In this document: in pieces, positions 41,063-49,767 of the stretch
Layout: every line of letters begins with the position of its first letter
Position numbering within the stretch: position 1 is the stretch's first letter
Source: Rhizobacter terrae
Lineage (GTDB): Bacteria; Pseudomonadota; Gammaproteobacteria; Burkholderiales; Burkholderiaceae_C
DNA length: 64,000 bases
Direction: 5' to 3'
NCBI RefSeq assembly: GCF_003852895.1
Contig: NZ_QUSW01000003.1
Location: forward strand, 372,001 to 436,000
The notes under the pieces: generated by a model
Seen by the model: the letters and a program-made list of their open reading frames with translations, nothing else
Databases searched by the model: none
What the model was told of the DNA's origin: nothing
Position numbers and translations under genes: made by a program

Positions 41063-41773
41063 CTAGCGAATAACTCCAAGTCTCAATGCCTTCAGCACTG
41101 CCTGATGCTTGTTAATGCATCCCAGTTTGTGCATTGCATTGTTCAGGTGGAGAACGGCTGTTCTCTCGCTAATCCCGAGAATGTTCCCAAGCTCCCAAGC
41201 CGTCTTCCCTTCCATCGTCCATCTAAGGCTTTCAAGCTCACGAGGGGTCAAATTTGGTAGGTCTCGCTCGGGTTCTGGCGGGAGCAAGACACGCAAAGCT
41301 ATGTCCTGCGCATGAACCGCATAGAGTTGAAGGTCTGCCACAAGACGCGTGACTTCGCCTCTGTCGTTTGGGAGCGGCTGATCCCGATCAACAGATAAAA
41401 AAAAGTGCTTGCCTTCAGGCAGATGGAGCGCCAGCGCGATGCCAGTGTGAAAACCGAATCGCGCCTGAGCTTCCCACCGTTCGCCTAGACCAATCGATGT
41501 ATAGGTGTCTTGATTCCAGATGATGGGAACGCTCGCGTGTTTGCAGTGTTGCATTACTGGATCACGCCGACTGTTTTGCGGAACATCTATCTCGTGGGCT
41601 TCAATGGGAACGTTGTTCACATGAATGAAGTCCGAATCTCGGCCAAAGTGATCAACGATAGCCACGGCGTTGACGATCTTGAATCCAAGATTCGAAGCAA
41701 AGCGCTCGAGCTCCTTTCCAAACTCATCACGCGTCTTTACTTGAAGCACCGAGGTGAATCCATCTTGGAGCAT
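41063..41773 (-). CDS. LuxR-type regulator 5
   Basis: 236 aa from ATG 41773, preceded by GGAGAAGAG. Ligand domain with FTSVLQVKTRDEFGKELERF, IHVNNVP, RRDPVMQHCKHASVPIIWNQ and GIALALHLPEGKHFF; HTH LTPRELESLRWTMEGKTAWE, then LGNILGISERTAVLHLNNAMH. Closest to regulator 1 in the N-terminal domain. Upstream codons to 41899 were rejected for lack of similarity to the paralogs. Divergent from the hypothetical gene at 41924, with a dyad between the two. Confidence 0.9.
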   Translation of the reverse strand: MLQDGFTSVLQVKTRDEFGKELERFASNLGFKIVNAVAIVDHFGRDSDFIHVNNVPIEAHEIDVPQNSRRDPVMQHCKHASVPIIWNQDTYTSIGLGERWEAQARFGFHTGIALALHLPEGKHFFLSVDRDQPLPNDRGEVTRLVADLQLYAVHAQDIALRVLLPPEPERDLPNLTPRELESLRWTMEGKTAWELGNILGISERTAVLHLNNAMHKLGCINKHQAVLKALRLGVIR

Positions 41774-41852
41774 GGCTCTTCTCCACTCCCAACGAGACCT
41801 GCGCGCATCGCGCGCTTTACGACTTGACCCCTGAAAGGACTTACAGATGTCA

Positions 41853-41880
41853 AACGCAAAGTGACGCATCACACTGCGTT
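41853..41880. promoter_or_regulatory. 28-bp dyad between regulator 5 and a divergent gene
   Basis: Symmetric pattern AACGCA-N2-GTGA-N4-TCAC-N2-TGCGTT. It lies 80 bp upstream of regulator 5 and 43 bp upstream of the gene at 41924. Nested arms on one centre argue for a protein-binding site rather than an RNA hairpin. The sequence differs from the 40577 repeat. Confidence 0.5.
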
Positions 41881-41923
41881 CCATCGTGACCCCATCCATC
41901 CACCAACGCAGGACCTCAAGCAG

Positions 41924-42295
41924 ATGACACCCGCTTGGATTGTGTGCGCGTGGCCACCGCTATTGTGGCAGGCGGAGAGCGCGCCGGAGCTACATTTCGT
42001 GCACCTCGGAACGCAAGTCTTCAACGTGAAAGAAGGCGATCATCTGTACGGGCAGACCGTCTGGGGCAGCCCCTCGGCAGATCCCGCAGCCGGCGTAGCT
42101 TGGGACTGGGTGGAAGTCGCCGATGGCGTTGTTGCCATGGCCGACCCGATGGCACTGGTCACCAATCTTCACTTGATCGACTCCGAAGGGCTACCCCTGC
42201 CCACCACCCAAGCCGCAGTCCACCTCAACGGCATCGTCCACGCCCTCCCCTGGCAGTCCGAAGTCCAGCGCGCCCTGCACCGCAACGCGGCGTGA
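41924..42295 (+). CDS. Hypothetical protein divergent from regulator 5
   Basis: 123 aa from ATG 41924. Composition is ordinary for a soluble protein: LHFVHLGTQVFNVKEGDHLYG, VAWDWVEVADGVVAMADPM and LHLIDSEGLPLPTTQAAVHLNG suggest beta structure. No signal peptide, Cys pair or known motif. The only gene of the accessory block on the plus strand. It shares the intergenic dyad with regulator 5, so it may be a target of that regulator. Family not recognised; the start is uncertain because the AGGA lies 11-12 bases away. Confidence 0.55.
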   Translation: MTPAWIVCAWPPLLWQAESAPELHFVHLGTQVFNVKEGDHLYGQTVWGSPSADPAAGVAWDWVEVADGVVAMADPMALVTNLHLIDSEGLPLPTTQAAVHLNGIVHALPWQSEVQRALHRNAA

Positions 42296-42447
42296 CAGGC
42301 ATCACACCTGACGCCCCGACGCCGCCGTCCGCGATGAACTGAGGCCCAATCCCCGGGCTTATTGCCCGGCGCGCGACGATCCACCGTGGGAGCATGGTTG
42401 ACCCTTCGTGCGGGCGGTGTCGCCCATGGCGAAGGACTGAGGTCTCC

Positions 42448-44478
42448 ATGTTGTCGTCTGCCGGTCGCCTGCTGCTGTCCTGGGTCTCCACGCTCAAGTT
42501 CAAGATCGTGGCGATCGCGGTCGTCACCGGCGTGGCCTCGGCAGCCATCAGCACCTACGTCGTGCTGGCGCGCACGCAGCAGGAGACGCAGCGCATGCTG
42601 CTGCTGCACGTGGCCGAGGAGCGCGAGCGCAGCGCCACGCTGCTTGCCAGCAAGGTGACGCTGTTCCAGACGACGCTCTCCGCAGTGGCCGCGCAGGTCT
42701 CGCCGCAGATGCTGGACGACCCTGCCGCCCTCACGCAATATCTGCGCAGCCAGGCCTCGGTGCGCGCGCTGTTCGACAACCTCTTCATCGCCGGCTCCGA
42801 CGGCAACATGCGCACCCGTGTCCGGCGAGACACGGACCAGCAGGACCTGATTCCCATCGGCGACCGCGAGTACTTCCAGCGCACGATGCAAGGCGGCTTG
42901 CCGATCATCTCCCGCCCGCACACCGGACGCTCGACGAAGGCCCCGGTGATCATCTTCACCGCGCCCATCCGCACCAAGGACGGCAAGACGATCGGCATGA
43001 TCGGCGGCGTGCTGGAACTTCGCCGCAGCATCCTGCTGGACAACACGAGCCACGACGACAGCATCGACCTCTCTCGCGAGATGGTCATGGACGTCACCGG
43101 CGTGGTGGTCGCGCACCCCAACCCCATGCGGCTGCTCGGCCGTGCCGAGGAAGAGCCGGGCGTGGCCGCCGCCTACCAGCAGTGGGCCCGCGACGGCCGC
43201 ACCATCCACAACGAAGGCCTGGCGCAGATCATGGACGGCTACCTCGTCTCCATGGCGGGCATTCCCGAGGCCGACTGGATGGTGATCCGCGTGATGCCCG
43301 AGTCAGTCGCGCTGCAGCCACTCATCGCCGCGCAGGCCACTGCCTGGCGCGCCGCCGCCGCGGTGGGCGCCGCTGCCGCTTTGCTCGCCGGCCTGCTGGG
43401 CTGGTCGTTCACGCGCCGCATCTCGGTGCTGCGCCGTCGCGCCGAAGCCCTGCGCGATGACGAGGAACCGGCGGTGCAGGACTGGCCGCACGGCAACGAC
43501 GAAGTCGGGCAGCTCTCTCGCGCCTTCCTGAAGGTGGTGCATGAACGCCACCTGAAACAGGAGGAGACCGCCGGCCTGCTGCGCCAGTTGCAGGCGGTGC
43601 TGGACAACGCGGAGGTGGGCATCGGCTTCACGCGCGACGGCCGCTTCGAGCTGGTGAGCGAGCAGTTCTCGCGCATCTTCGGCTGGAGCAAGGAGATGGT
43701 GCGCGGGCAGAACACGCGCATGATCTACGCCAGCGACGAGGCCTATGCCGCCATGGCCGAGCGCGCGCGGCCGGCGCTCATGCAGTTCGGCGCATTCGAC
43801 GGCGAGCTGGAGCTGATGCGCCGTTCGGGCGAGCGCTTCTGGGCCCATCTGCGCGGCCGCGCCGTGGTGCCGGGCAATCCGTCACAGGGCACGATCTGGA
43901 TCGTGGAGGACGTGACGCAGGCGCGCGAGCAGCGCGAGCGCCTGGCCTGGGTGGCCAGCCACGATTCGCTCACGGGTCTGGCCAACCGCGCCGAGTTCGA
44001 GTCGCTGCTGGAGCAGGCCACGGCACGCGCCGCGCAGCATCCGTTCTGCGCGCTCTTCATCGACCTGGACCGCTTCAAGCAGGTCAACGACAGCGCCGGC
44101 CACGCAGCAGGCGACGCGCTGCTGCGCGACGTGTCGCACGAGATCGTGTCGCAGGTGCGCCAGACCGACACCGTGGCCCGGCTGGGCGGCGACGAGTTCG
44201 CCGTGCTGCTGCCGCACTGCCCGGTGGCGCAAGCCATCGCCATCGCGGAGAAGATCCGTCACGCCGTCGAGCGCTACGAGCTGCGCTGGAGCGGCGAGCG
44301 GCTGAACGTGGGCGCGAGCATCGGGCTGGTGCCGGTGGACGGACGCTTCGGCAAGCACGCGGAGGTGCTCCAGGCCGCGGACCGCGCCTGCTACGCCGCC
44401 AAGCGCAGCGGCCGCAACCGCGTGTCGGTGCACGGGCAGGAGCCGCCGGCCAACCAGTCTTCGCCGCAGGCAGCCTGA
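42448..44478 (+). CDS. Membrane diguanylate cyclase with Cache, HAMP, PAS and GGDEF domains
   Basis: 676 aa from ATG 42448. Order: transmembrane helix (about 20-42), periplasmic double-Cache-like sensor (about 45-285; GDREYFQRTMQGG, SRPHTGRST), second helix (about 290-315), HAMP, PAS (about 380-490; LDNAEVGIGFTRDGRFELVS), and GGDEF domain (about 505-665; DSLTGLANRAEF, FIDLDRFKQVND, RLGGDEFAVLLPH). The active-site GGDEF at residues 580-584 is intact, so it should make cyclic-di-GMP. I see no RxxD inhibitory site at the usual position. Stand-alone gene. Confidence 0.93.
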   Translation: MLSSAGRLLLSWVSTLKFKIVAIAVVTGVASAAISTYVVLARTQQETQRMLLLHVAEERERSATLLASKVTLFQTTLSAVAAQVSPQMLDDPAALTQYLRSQASVRALFDNLFIAGSDGNMRTRVRRDTDQQDLIPIGDREYFQRTMQGGLPIISRPHTGRSTKAPVIIFTAPIRTKDGKTIGMIGGVLELRRSILLDNTSHDDSIDLSREMVMDVTGVVVAHPNPMRLLGRAEEEPGVAAAYQQWARDGRTIHNEGLAQIMDGYLVSMAGIPEADWMVIRVMPESVALQPLIAAQATAWRAAAAVGAAAALLAGLLGWSFTRRISVLRRRAEALRDDEEPAVQDWPHGNDEVGQLSRAFLKVVHERHLKQEETAGLLRQLQAVLDNAEVGIGFTRDGRFELVSEQFSRIFGWSKEMVRGQNTRMIYASDEAYAAMAERARPALMQFGAFDGELELMRRSGERFWAHLRGRAVVPGNPSQGTIWIVEDVTQAREQRERLAWVASHDSLTGLANRAEFESLLEQATARAAQHPFCALFIDLDRFKQVNDSAGHAAGDALLRDVSHEIVSQVRQTDTVARLGGDEFAVLLPHCPVAQAIAIAEKIRHAVERYELRWSGERLNVGASIGLVPVDGRFGKHAEVLQAADRACYAAKRSGRNRVSVHGQEPPANQSSPQAA

Positions 44479-44499
44479 GGTTCGGCAGGCGGCCCGAGC

Positions 44500-44979
44500 T
44501 CAGGCCGCGGCCAGCAGCATCTCGGTGTGCGGGATGCCGTCTTCCATGTAGCGCTCGCCCTGGATGGCAAAGCCGAAGCTGCCGTAGAACCCTTCCAGGT
44601 ACGACTGCGCCGAGATGCGGATGCCATGCCCTGGGTACTGCTGGCGGGCGACCTCGACGGCCCGCCGCACCAGCTCGCGCCCCAGGCCCAGCCCGCGCCC
44701 GGCGCTGGTGGTCACGACACGGCCGATGGAGGCCTCGGCGTATTTCTCCCCCGGCGGCAGCACGCGTGCATAGGCCAGCGGCACGCGATGCTCGGGCGAC
44801 CAGGCGGCGACGTGCCAGCACACCTCATCATGCCCATCGGCATCGAGGTAGGCGCAGTTCTGCTCGACGCTGAACACCAGCTGCCGCGCCATGAAGATCC
44901 TGCTGAGCTCGCGCAGGCTGAGCTGGTCGAAGTGGCAGCTGCGCCATTGGATCGATGAAGGGGCACTTGGCGAATTCAT
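44500..44979 (-). CDS. GNAT acetyltransferase, ElaA-like
   Basis: 159 aa from ATG 44979. ElaA-type N-terminus (LSLRELSRIFMARQLVFSVEQNCAY) and a GNAT core with LAYARVLPPGEKYAEASIGRVV and the acetyl-CoA loop GRGLGLGRELVRRAV, ending in YGSFGFAIQGERYMEDGIPH. Substrate unknown. Convergent with the diguanylate cyclase and divergent from the gene at 45047. Confidence 0.9.
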   Translation of the reverse strand: MNSPSAPSSIQWRSCHFDQLSLRELSRIFMARQLVFSVEQNCAYLDADGHDEVCWHVAAWSPEHRVPLAYARVLPPGEKYAEASIGRVVTTSAGRGLGLGRELVRRAVEVARQQYPGHGIRISAQSYLEGFYGSFGFAIQGERYMEDGIPHTEMLLAAA

Positions 44980-45046
44980 GGGTGCATCATGCCCCCACTT
45001 GCGGCCATACTGCGCACCCGACAAAACCCGAACCGGAAGGGAATCC

Positions 45047-46177
45047 ATGCGCCGCGTCTTCCTCACGCTTGCCGCCCTCGTGCTCCTGCTCGCGGGCTAC
45101 CTGCTGGTGTGGCCGGTGCCGGTCGCGCCCGAGCCCTGGGTGGCGCCGGCCGCACCGGGCTACGTCGGCCCGCATGCGGTGAACCAGAAGCTCGCCGGCC
45201 TGAACGCCATCGACCTGTCGGGCGACGAAGGCCCCGAGCACATCGTGGTGCGCGACGGCTGGGTGTACGCGGCGCTCGCCAGCGGCAGCATCGTGCGCAT
45301 GAAGCCCGACGGCTCGGGCAAGGAGCTGGTGGTGCGCACCGGCGGCCGGCCGCTGGGCTTCGACTTCGACGCGAACGGCGCCCTGCTCATCGCCGACCCG
45401 ATGTTCGGCGACCACGGCGGCCTGCTGCGCGCCACGGGCATGGGCGAGTCGGCCAAGGTCGAGGTGCTCACCGACAACGTGCATGGCGACCCCATCCGCT
45501 ATGCCGACGGCGTGGTGGCGGCAAAGAACGGCAAGGTCTACTTCACCGACGCCTCGCGCCGCTTCGGCGCCAAGGCCTGGGGCGGCACCTTCGCCGCCAG
45601 CGTGCTGGACGTGGTGGAGCATTCGTCCACCGGCCGGCTGCTCGAATACGACCCGGTCACCCAGGCCACGCGCATCCTGCTGTCAGACCTGTGCTTTGCC
45701 AACGGCCTGGCACTGAGCGCCGACGAGCAGAGCATCTTCGTCAATGAGACGGGGGAGTACCGCATCTGGAAGCTGCCGGTCGCCACGAAGGATGCGAGCG
45801 CGAAGAAACCGCCGGCCGAAGTGACGCTGCTGCTGCAGAACCTGCCGGGCCACCCGGACAACCTCATGCGCGGGCTGGATGGCCGCCTGTGGGTGGGCCT
45901 GGTCAAGCCACGCGGCGCGTTCATCGACAACAACGCCGGCAAGCCGTGGATGCGCAAGCTTGCGCTGCGGCTGCCCAAGGCGCTGTGGCCCGTGCCGCCG
46001 GCCTACGGGCACGTGTTCGCATTCGATGAATCGGGCAAGGTGCTGGTGGACTTGCAGGACCCGAGCGGTGCGTATCCGGAAACGACGGCGATCACTGAAA
46101 CTCCGGATCGCCTGTACGTGCAGAGCCTGCACGCGAAGACGCTGGGATGGTTGGAGAAGAGCAAGGCGGGCTTGTGA
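45047..46177 (+). CDS. SMP-30/strictosidine-synthase-like beta-propeller protein
   Basis: 376 aa from ATG 45047. N-terminal membrane anchor or uncleaved signal (VFLTLAALVLLLAGYLLVWP), then repeated propeller blades (EHIVVRDGWVYAALASGSIVRM, GFDFDANGALLIADP, LCFANGLALSADEQSIFVNET, HPDNLMRGLDGRLWVGL). The pattern fits the SMP-30/gluconolactonase/LRE or strictosidine synthase-like six-bladed propellers, including the FANGLALS segment that carries a metal-site Asn. Probably an extracytoplasmic hydrolase. Substrate unknown. Confidence 0.82.
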   Translation: MRRVFLTLAALVLLLAGYLLVWPVPVAPEPWVAPAAPGYVGPHAVNQKLAGLNAIDLSGDEGPEHIVVRDGWVYAALASGSIVRMKPDGSGKELVVRTGGRPLGFDFDANGALLIADPMFGDHGGLLRATGMGESAKVEVLTDNVHGDPIRYADGVVAAKNGKVYFTDASRRFGAKAWGGTFAASVLDVVEHSSTGRLLEYDPVTQATRILLSDLCFANGLALSADEQSIFVNETGEYRIWKLPVATKDASAKKPPAEVTLLLQNLPGHPDNLMRGLDGRLWVGLVKPRGAFIDNNAGKPWMRKLALRLPKALWPVPPAYGHVFAFDESGKVLVDLQDPSGAYPETTAITETPDRLYVQSLHAKTLGWLEKSKAGL

Positions 46178-46180
46178 TCG

Positions 46181-47368
46181 TCACCTCACCGCAGCGGTCC
46201 TGAGCATCCTCGCCACGAACCACACCCCCACCGCCGTCAGCGCCACGCACACCACCAGCGGCACCACCACCTGCTCAAGGCCGAAGCCCTCGCCCTTGAG
46301 CACGCGCGTCATCAACACGTTCTGCGCCAGGCCCGGCACCGCCAGGTGCCAGCCAGCCTCGCCACCTTCGTTGAACACGGTGAACAAGGGCAGCAGCGAC
46401 ACGCTGAGGATCACCACCGTGCTGTTGGCCTGCGCCTCCTTGAAGGTCTTGCAGCGGATGGCCACCGCCATCAGCACCGCCGACAACGCCGCGGCGAAGG
46501 GCAGCAGCACCATCAGGAACATCCCCGCCTCGCGGGCCCCGAACTGGAACATCGCCTGCAGGGTGTCGCTGCGCAACAGCCACTGCGCGGGCAGGAAGCT
46601 CAGGCAGCTCAACACCGCGATGAGCATGCTCAGTGATGCCACCGCACCCCACTTGCCCAGCACCAGCGCCGCGCGCTCGGCCGGGTTCATCAGCAGCGGC
46701 TCCAGCGAGCCGCGCTCGCGCTCGCCGGCGGTCGTGTCCAGCGCCGCGTTGAGCGCGCCGTAGAGCACCGCCATCAGCACGAAGAAGGGCAGCATGCCGG
46801 TGATCTGCGTGGCACGCGTCTGCGTGCTGGCCAGGTCGCGCTCCTCCACCTGCACCGGTTCCAGCAACTCGCCGGACACGCCGCGCACCGCCAGGTTCAG
46901 CATCGCGCGTTCGCGGCCGAAGCCCTGCAACAGGCGCTGGATGCGCCCGCTGCTGCCCTCGGCCTGCTTGTTGGCGCTGTCGCTCACCACCTCCACCACC
47001 GGCGATTCGGCGCGGATGATGGCGTCCTCGAAGCCCTCGGGAATGACCACCACCGGGTCGCCGAGCGTGGACTTGCGCAGCTGCTGCTCGTAGTCGGCCG
47101 GTGCCGCCTTGACGGTGTAGGTCTGGCGCTCGAAGTAGTTCTTCAGGCTGGGCGCGCGCTCCATGTGCAGCACCACCACCTCGCGCTTCTCGGCACGCGC
47201 CTCGAAGGAGGCGATGAAGGACGACAGCGCGATGAGCACCAGCGGTCCCATCATCACGCTGGACACCAGCACCACCATCAGCGTGCGGCGGTCACGCAGG
47301 GCGTCGGTGATCTCCTTGCGGAACACGGTGAACGCCGTGCGCAGGAAGGATGTGTTGGCAAAGCTCAT
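46181..47368 (-). CDS. ABC transporter permease, NatB/ABC-2 type
   Basis: 395 aa. N-terminal FRKEITDALRDRRTLMVVLVSS, typical of NatB-type permeases, one helix, a large extracytoplasmic loop (about 60-185), then five helices including GMLPFFVLMAVLYGALNAALDTTAGERERGSLE and LMVLLPFAAALSAVLMAVAI. Partner of the ATPase at 47365-48177, overlapping it by 4 bp. NatAB was described as a Na+ exporter in Bacillus; the substrate here is unknown. Confidence 0.9.
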   Translation of the reverse strand: MSFANTSFLRTAFTVFRKEITDALRDRRTLMVVLVSSVMMGPLVLIALSSFIASFEARAEKREVVVLHMERAPSLKNYFERQTYTVKAAPADYEQQLRKSTLGDPVVVIPEGFEDAIIRAESPVVEVVSDSANKQAEGSSGRIQRLLQGFGRERAMLNLAVRGVSGELLEPVQVEERDLASTQTRATQITGMLPFFVLMAVLYGALNAALDTTAGERERGSLEPLLMNPAERAALVLGKWGAVASLSMLIAVLSCLSFLPAQWLLRSDTLQAMFQFGAREAGMFLMVLLPFAAALSAVLMAVAIRCKTFKEAQANSTVVILSVSLLPLFTVFNEGGEAGWHLAVPGLAQNVLMTRVLKGEGFGLEQVVVPLVVCVALTAVGVWFVARMLRTAAVR

Positions 47369-48177
47369 GCTTTCACCTCTTGCAGATGACGGGCGGCTTC
47401 TTCAGCGAAGGCCAGTTTCACGAACGCTTCCTCGAAGTCCTGCTCGCGGGTCTGGGCCAGCAGCTCGGCCACGCTGCCCGAGGCCACGGTGCGGCCGTGG
47501 GAGACCACCACCACGCTGTCGCACAGCCGCTCCACCTCCTGCATGATGTGGGTGGAGAACACGATGCACTTGCCGCCGCCCTCGGGCGTGCGCAGGTAGC
47601 GCAGGGCGTCGCGCAGCGCACGCGTGGCCAGCACGTCCAGCCCGTTGGTGGGTTCGTCCAGCACGATGTTGGCCGGGTCGTGCACCAGCGCGCGGGCCAG
47701 GGCCGTCTTCATGCGCTCGCCCTGGCTGAAGCCATCGGTGCGGCGGTCCAGCAGCGGCGTCATCTCCAGCATCGCGGCCAGGGTCTCGGCGCGTGCGTTC
47801 GCCGCATCCCGCGACAAGCCATGCAGGCTGCCGTAGTAGACGATGTTCTCGCGCGCCGTCAGCCGCGGGTACAGGCCCCGCGCATCGCTGAGCACCCCCA
47901 TGCGCGACAGCGCCTCGCGCGGCCGGGCGACGACGTCGATGCCGTCCACCGACATGCGTCCCGCATCGGGCGTGATGAGCCCGGCCAGCATGCGCAGGCT
48001 GGTCGTCTTGCCCGCGCCGTTGGGGCCCAGCAGGCCGGTGATGCGGCCGTCGGGTGCGGTGAAGCTCACGTCCTGCACGGCCTTCACGACCTGGGGTGCG
48101 GCACGCTTGAACGACAGGCCGCGCTTGCCCGCGGCGGGCGCAGTGAATTGCCTGGCAAGGTGTTCGACGGTGATCAT
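47365..48177 (-). CDS. ABC transporter ATP-binding protein, NatA type
   Basis: 270 aa from ATG 48177, overlapping the upstream hydrolase stop (ATGA). Walker A LLGPNGAGKTTSLRML, Q loop and YPRLTARENIVYYGSLHGL, signature FSQGERMKTALARAL, Walker B NIVLDEPTNGLD and H loop VFSTHIMQE. Energises the permease at 46181-47368. Three-gene operon with the hydrolase upstream. Confidence 0.93.
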   Translation of the reverse strand: MITVEHLARQFTAPAAGKRGLSFKRAAPQVVKAVQDVSFTAPDGRITGLLGPNGAGKTTSLRMLAGLITPDAGRMSVDGIDVVARPREALSRMGVLSDARGLYPRLTARENIVYYGSLHGLSRDAANARAETLAAMLEMTPLLDRRTDGFSQGERMKTALARALVHDPANIVLDEPTNGLDVLATRALRDALRYLRTPEGGGKCIVFSTHIMQEVERLCDSVVVVSHGRTVASGSVAELLAQTREQDFEEAFVKLAFAEEAARHLQEVKA

Positions 48178-49646
48178 TTCTTCGCGGTCTCCGTCGAGAG
48201 GTCGATGGGGCGATAGGCCGGCGGCCGGGGCACGCCTTTCGCGCAGGACACGTCGAGCTTCAGCGCGGCGGCATCGTCCTCGGCTTCGATGAAGCGGAAC
48301 ATTGCGTCGCGCATGCAAGGCACGGTGCCGAGCACCCCATGGCCGATGTTGGGCACGACCACATGCATCGCCGATGGGCCCAGCGCCTTGGCCGCGCGCT
48401 CGCCATGGCGCGGCGGCGTGACCGGGTCGATGCTGCCGCTGAGCACCAGGACGGGCGCCGGGCTCGGGGCCATCGAGTAGAAGGCCTCGGGCACCTCGCC
48501 GCGCGGCCACTCGGCACACACGCGGTCGTAGACGCGCGAGAAGTCGCGGTTGAAGTCGCGGCCCGGCGCGTCCTTGGCCGACGCCATGCGCGGGAAGTCT
48601 TCCGCACAGACCACGGAGAAATGCATGCCCATCGCCAGTGCCGTGCCCTTGCTTGAACCAAACAGGCTGTTGATGCCCAGCAGCGGCTCATAGCGGCCCT
48701 TCGCGGCCTCGGTGATGGCCATGGGCAGCACCGACGCCAGCAGGGGCGAGTACAACGGGCCGCGCACCGAGCCCAGCACCATGTCGCGCCTCAGTGTGAA
48801 GCTCTCGGTCTTGCCGCTGAGCGGATGCACGGCCGTCACTGGCTTGGGCAGGCTCGCCAGCAGCGCGATCCAGTCCGCCCGCAGGCTGGGGTAGGCCTTG
48901 GCGCACGCCGACTCGGCCTCGCAGGCCGCCACCACCGCATCGAAGGCCGCCTGGTTGTCGGTGGAGAAGCTGGCCGGCAGCACCATGTCCGGCGGCGCGA
49001 CGCCGTCGATGACCACGCGCCGCACCTGCTTCGGAAACTGCCGGATGTATTCCAGTGCCGCCCGCGTGCCGTAGGACGCGCCCACCAGGTCCACCCGCTG
49101 CGCACCCAGGCGCTCGCGGACGGCGTCCAGGTCCTGCATGGCGATGGTGGTGGTGAAGAAGCGCAGGTCGCCATAGGGCAGCTTGCGCAACCGGCCCAGG
49201 CATTCGCGCAGGTCCTTCATCTGGCGCTCGGTGTCGGACTGGTCCGCCAGCGGCAGGTGGCGCACGTCCTCGCATTCGAGCGGCGCGGACTGGCCGGTGC
49301 CGCGCTGGTCGACGAGAACGATGTCGCGCCGGTTGTTCAGCCGCGTGAAGAGGGGCATCACCTGCGGTGCGACCTTGATGGCGCTCTGCCCTGGCCCGCC
49401 CGCCAGCATGAACACCGGGTCGGGCTGCTTGCGCCGCGCGAGCGCAGGCACGACGACGTAGTGCACGTCGATCTTCGTGCCGGCCGGCTCGGCCGGATTC
49501 AGCGGCCGGGACAAGACACCGCACTGCACCTCGTTCTTGATGCCCGGGATGCGGCAGGGCTTGAGGGCCTCCTCGGCCTGCGACGGCAGGACCGCCCCCG
49601 CGAGCAGCGCCGCCACGGCCAGGCAGCGCCAGAGAGCTTGGATCAT
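48174..49646 (-). CDS. Secreted alpha/beta hydrolase, tripeptidyl aminopeptidase-like
   Basis: 490 aa from ATG 49646 (TTG at 49652 is less likely). Signal peptide LAVAALLAGAVLPSQAEEA. Hydrolase core with VFMLAGGPGQSAI, VDQRGTGQSAPLEC, nucleophile elbow VGASYGTRAALEY, and C-terminal TAP-like domain with VLSGSIDPVTPPRHGERAAK (Asp) and PNIGHGVLG (His). Family members remove N-terminal tripeptides or hydrolyse proline peptides in the periplasm. Cotranscribed with natAB-type genes. Confidence 0.88.
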   Translation of the reverse strand: MIQALWRCLAVAALLAGAVLPSQAEEALKPCRIPGIKNEVQCGVLSRPLNPAEPAGTKIDVHYVVVPALARRKQPDPVFMLAGGPGQSAIKVAPQVMPLFTRLNNRRDIVLVDQRGTGQSAPLECEDVRHLPLADQSDTERQMKDLRECLGRLRKLPYGDLRFFTTTIAMQDLDAVRERLGAQRVDLVGASYGTRAALEYIRQFPKQVRRVVIDGVAPPDMVLPASFSTDNQAAFDAVVAACEAESACAKAYPSLRADWIALLASLPKPVTAVHPLSGKTESFTLRRDMVLGSVRGPLYSPLLASVLPMAITEAAKGRYEPLLGINSLFGSSKGTALAMGMHFSVVCAEDFPRMASAKDAPGRDFNRDFSRVYDRVCAEWPRGEVPEAFYSMAPSPAPVLVLSGSIDPVTPPRHGERAAKALGPSAMHVVVPNIGHGVLGTVPCMRDAMFRFIEAEDDAAALKLDVSCAKGVPRPPAYRPIDLSTETAKK

Positions 49647-49767
49647 CGGCAAGACCTTTCAGACGAGCGCGCAGTGTGCCTGCGAATCGTGGCGGCCCGA
49701 TGATGTCCTGCGACGAATGGCAGCAGCGGCGGGCGATCGGCAAGCCTGGCCGCCAGGCCGCACCGCC

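Noticed and set aside
42353-42369. CCGGGC/GCCCGG hairpin before the diguanylate cyclase gene
   Set aside because: Stem is good but there is no T-run, and it could be fortuitous in GC-rich DNA; not called as a terminator.
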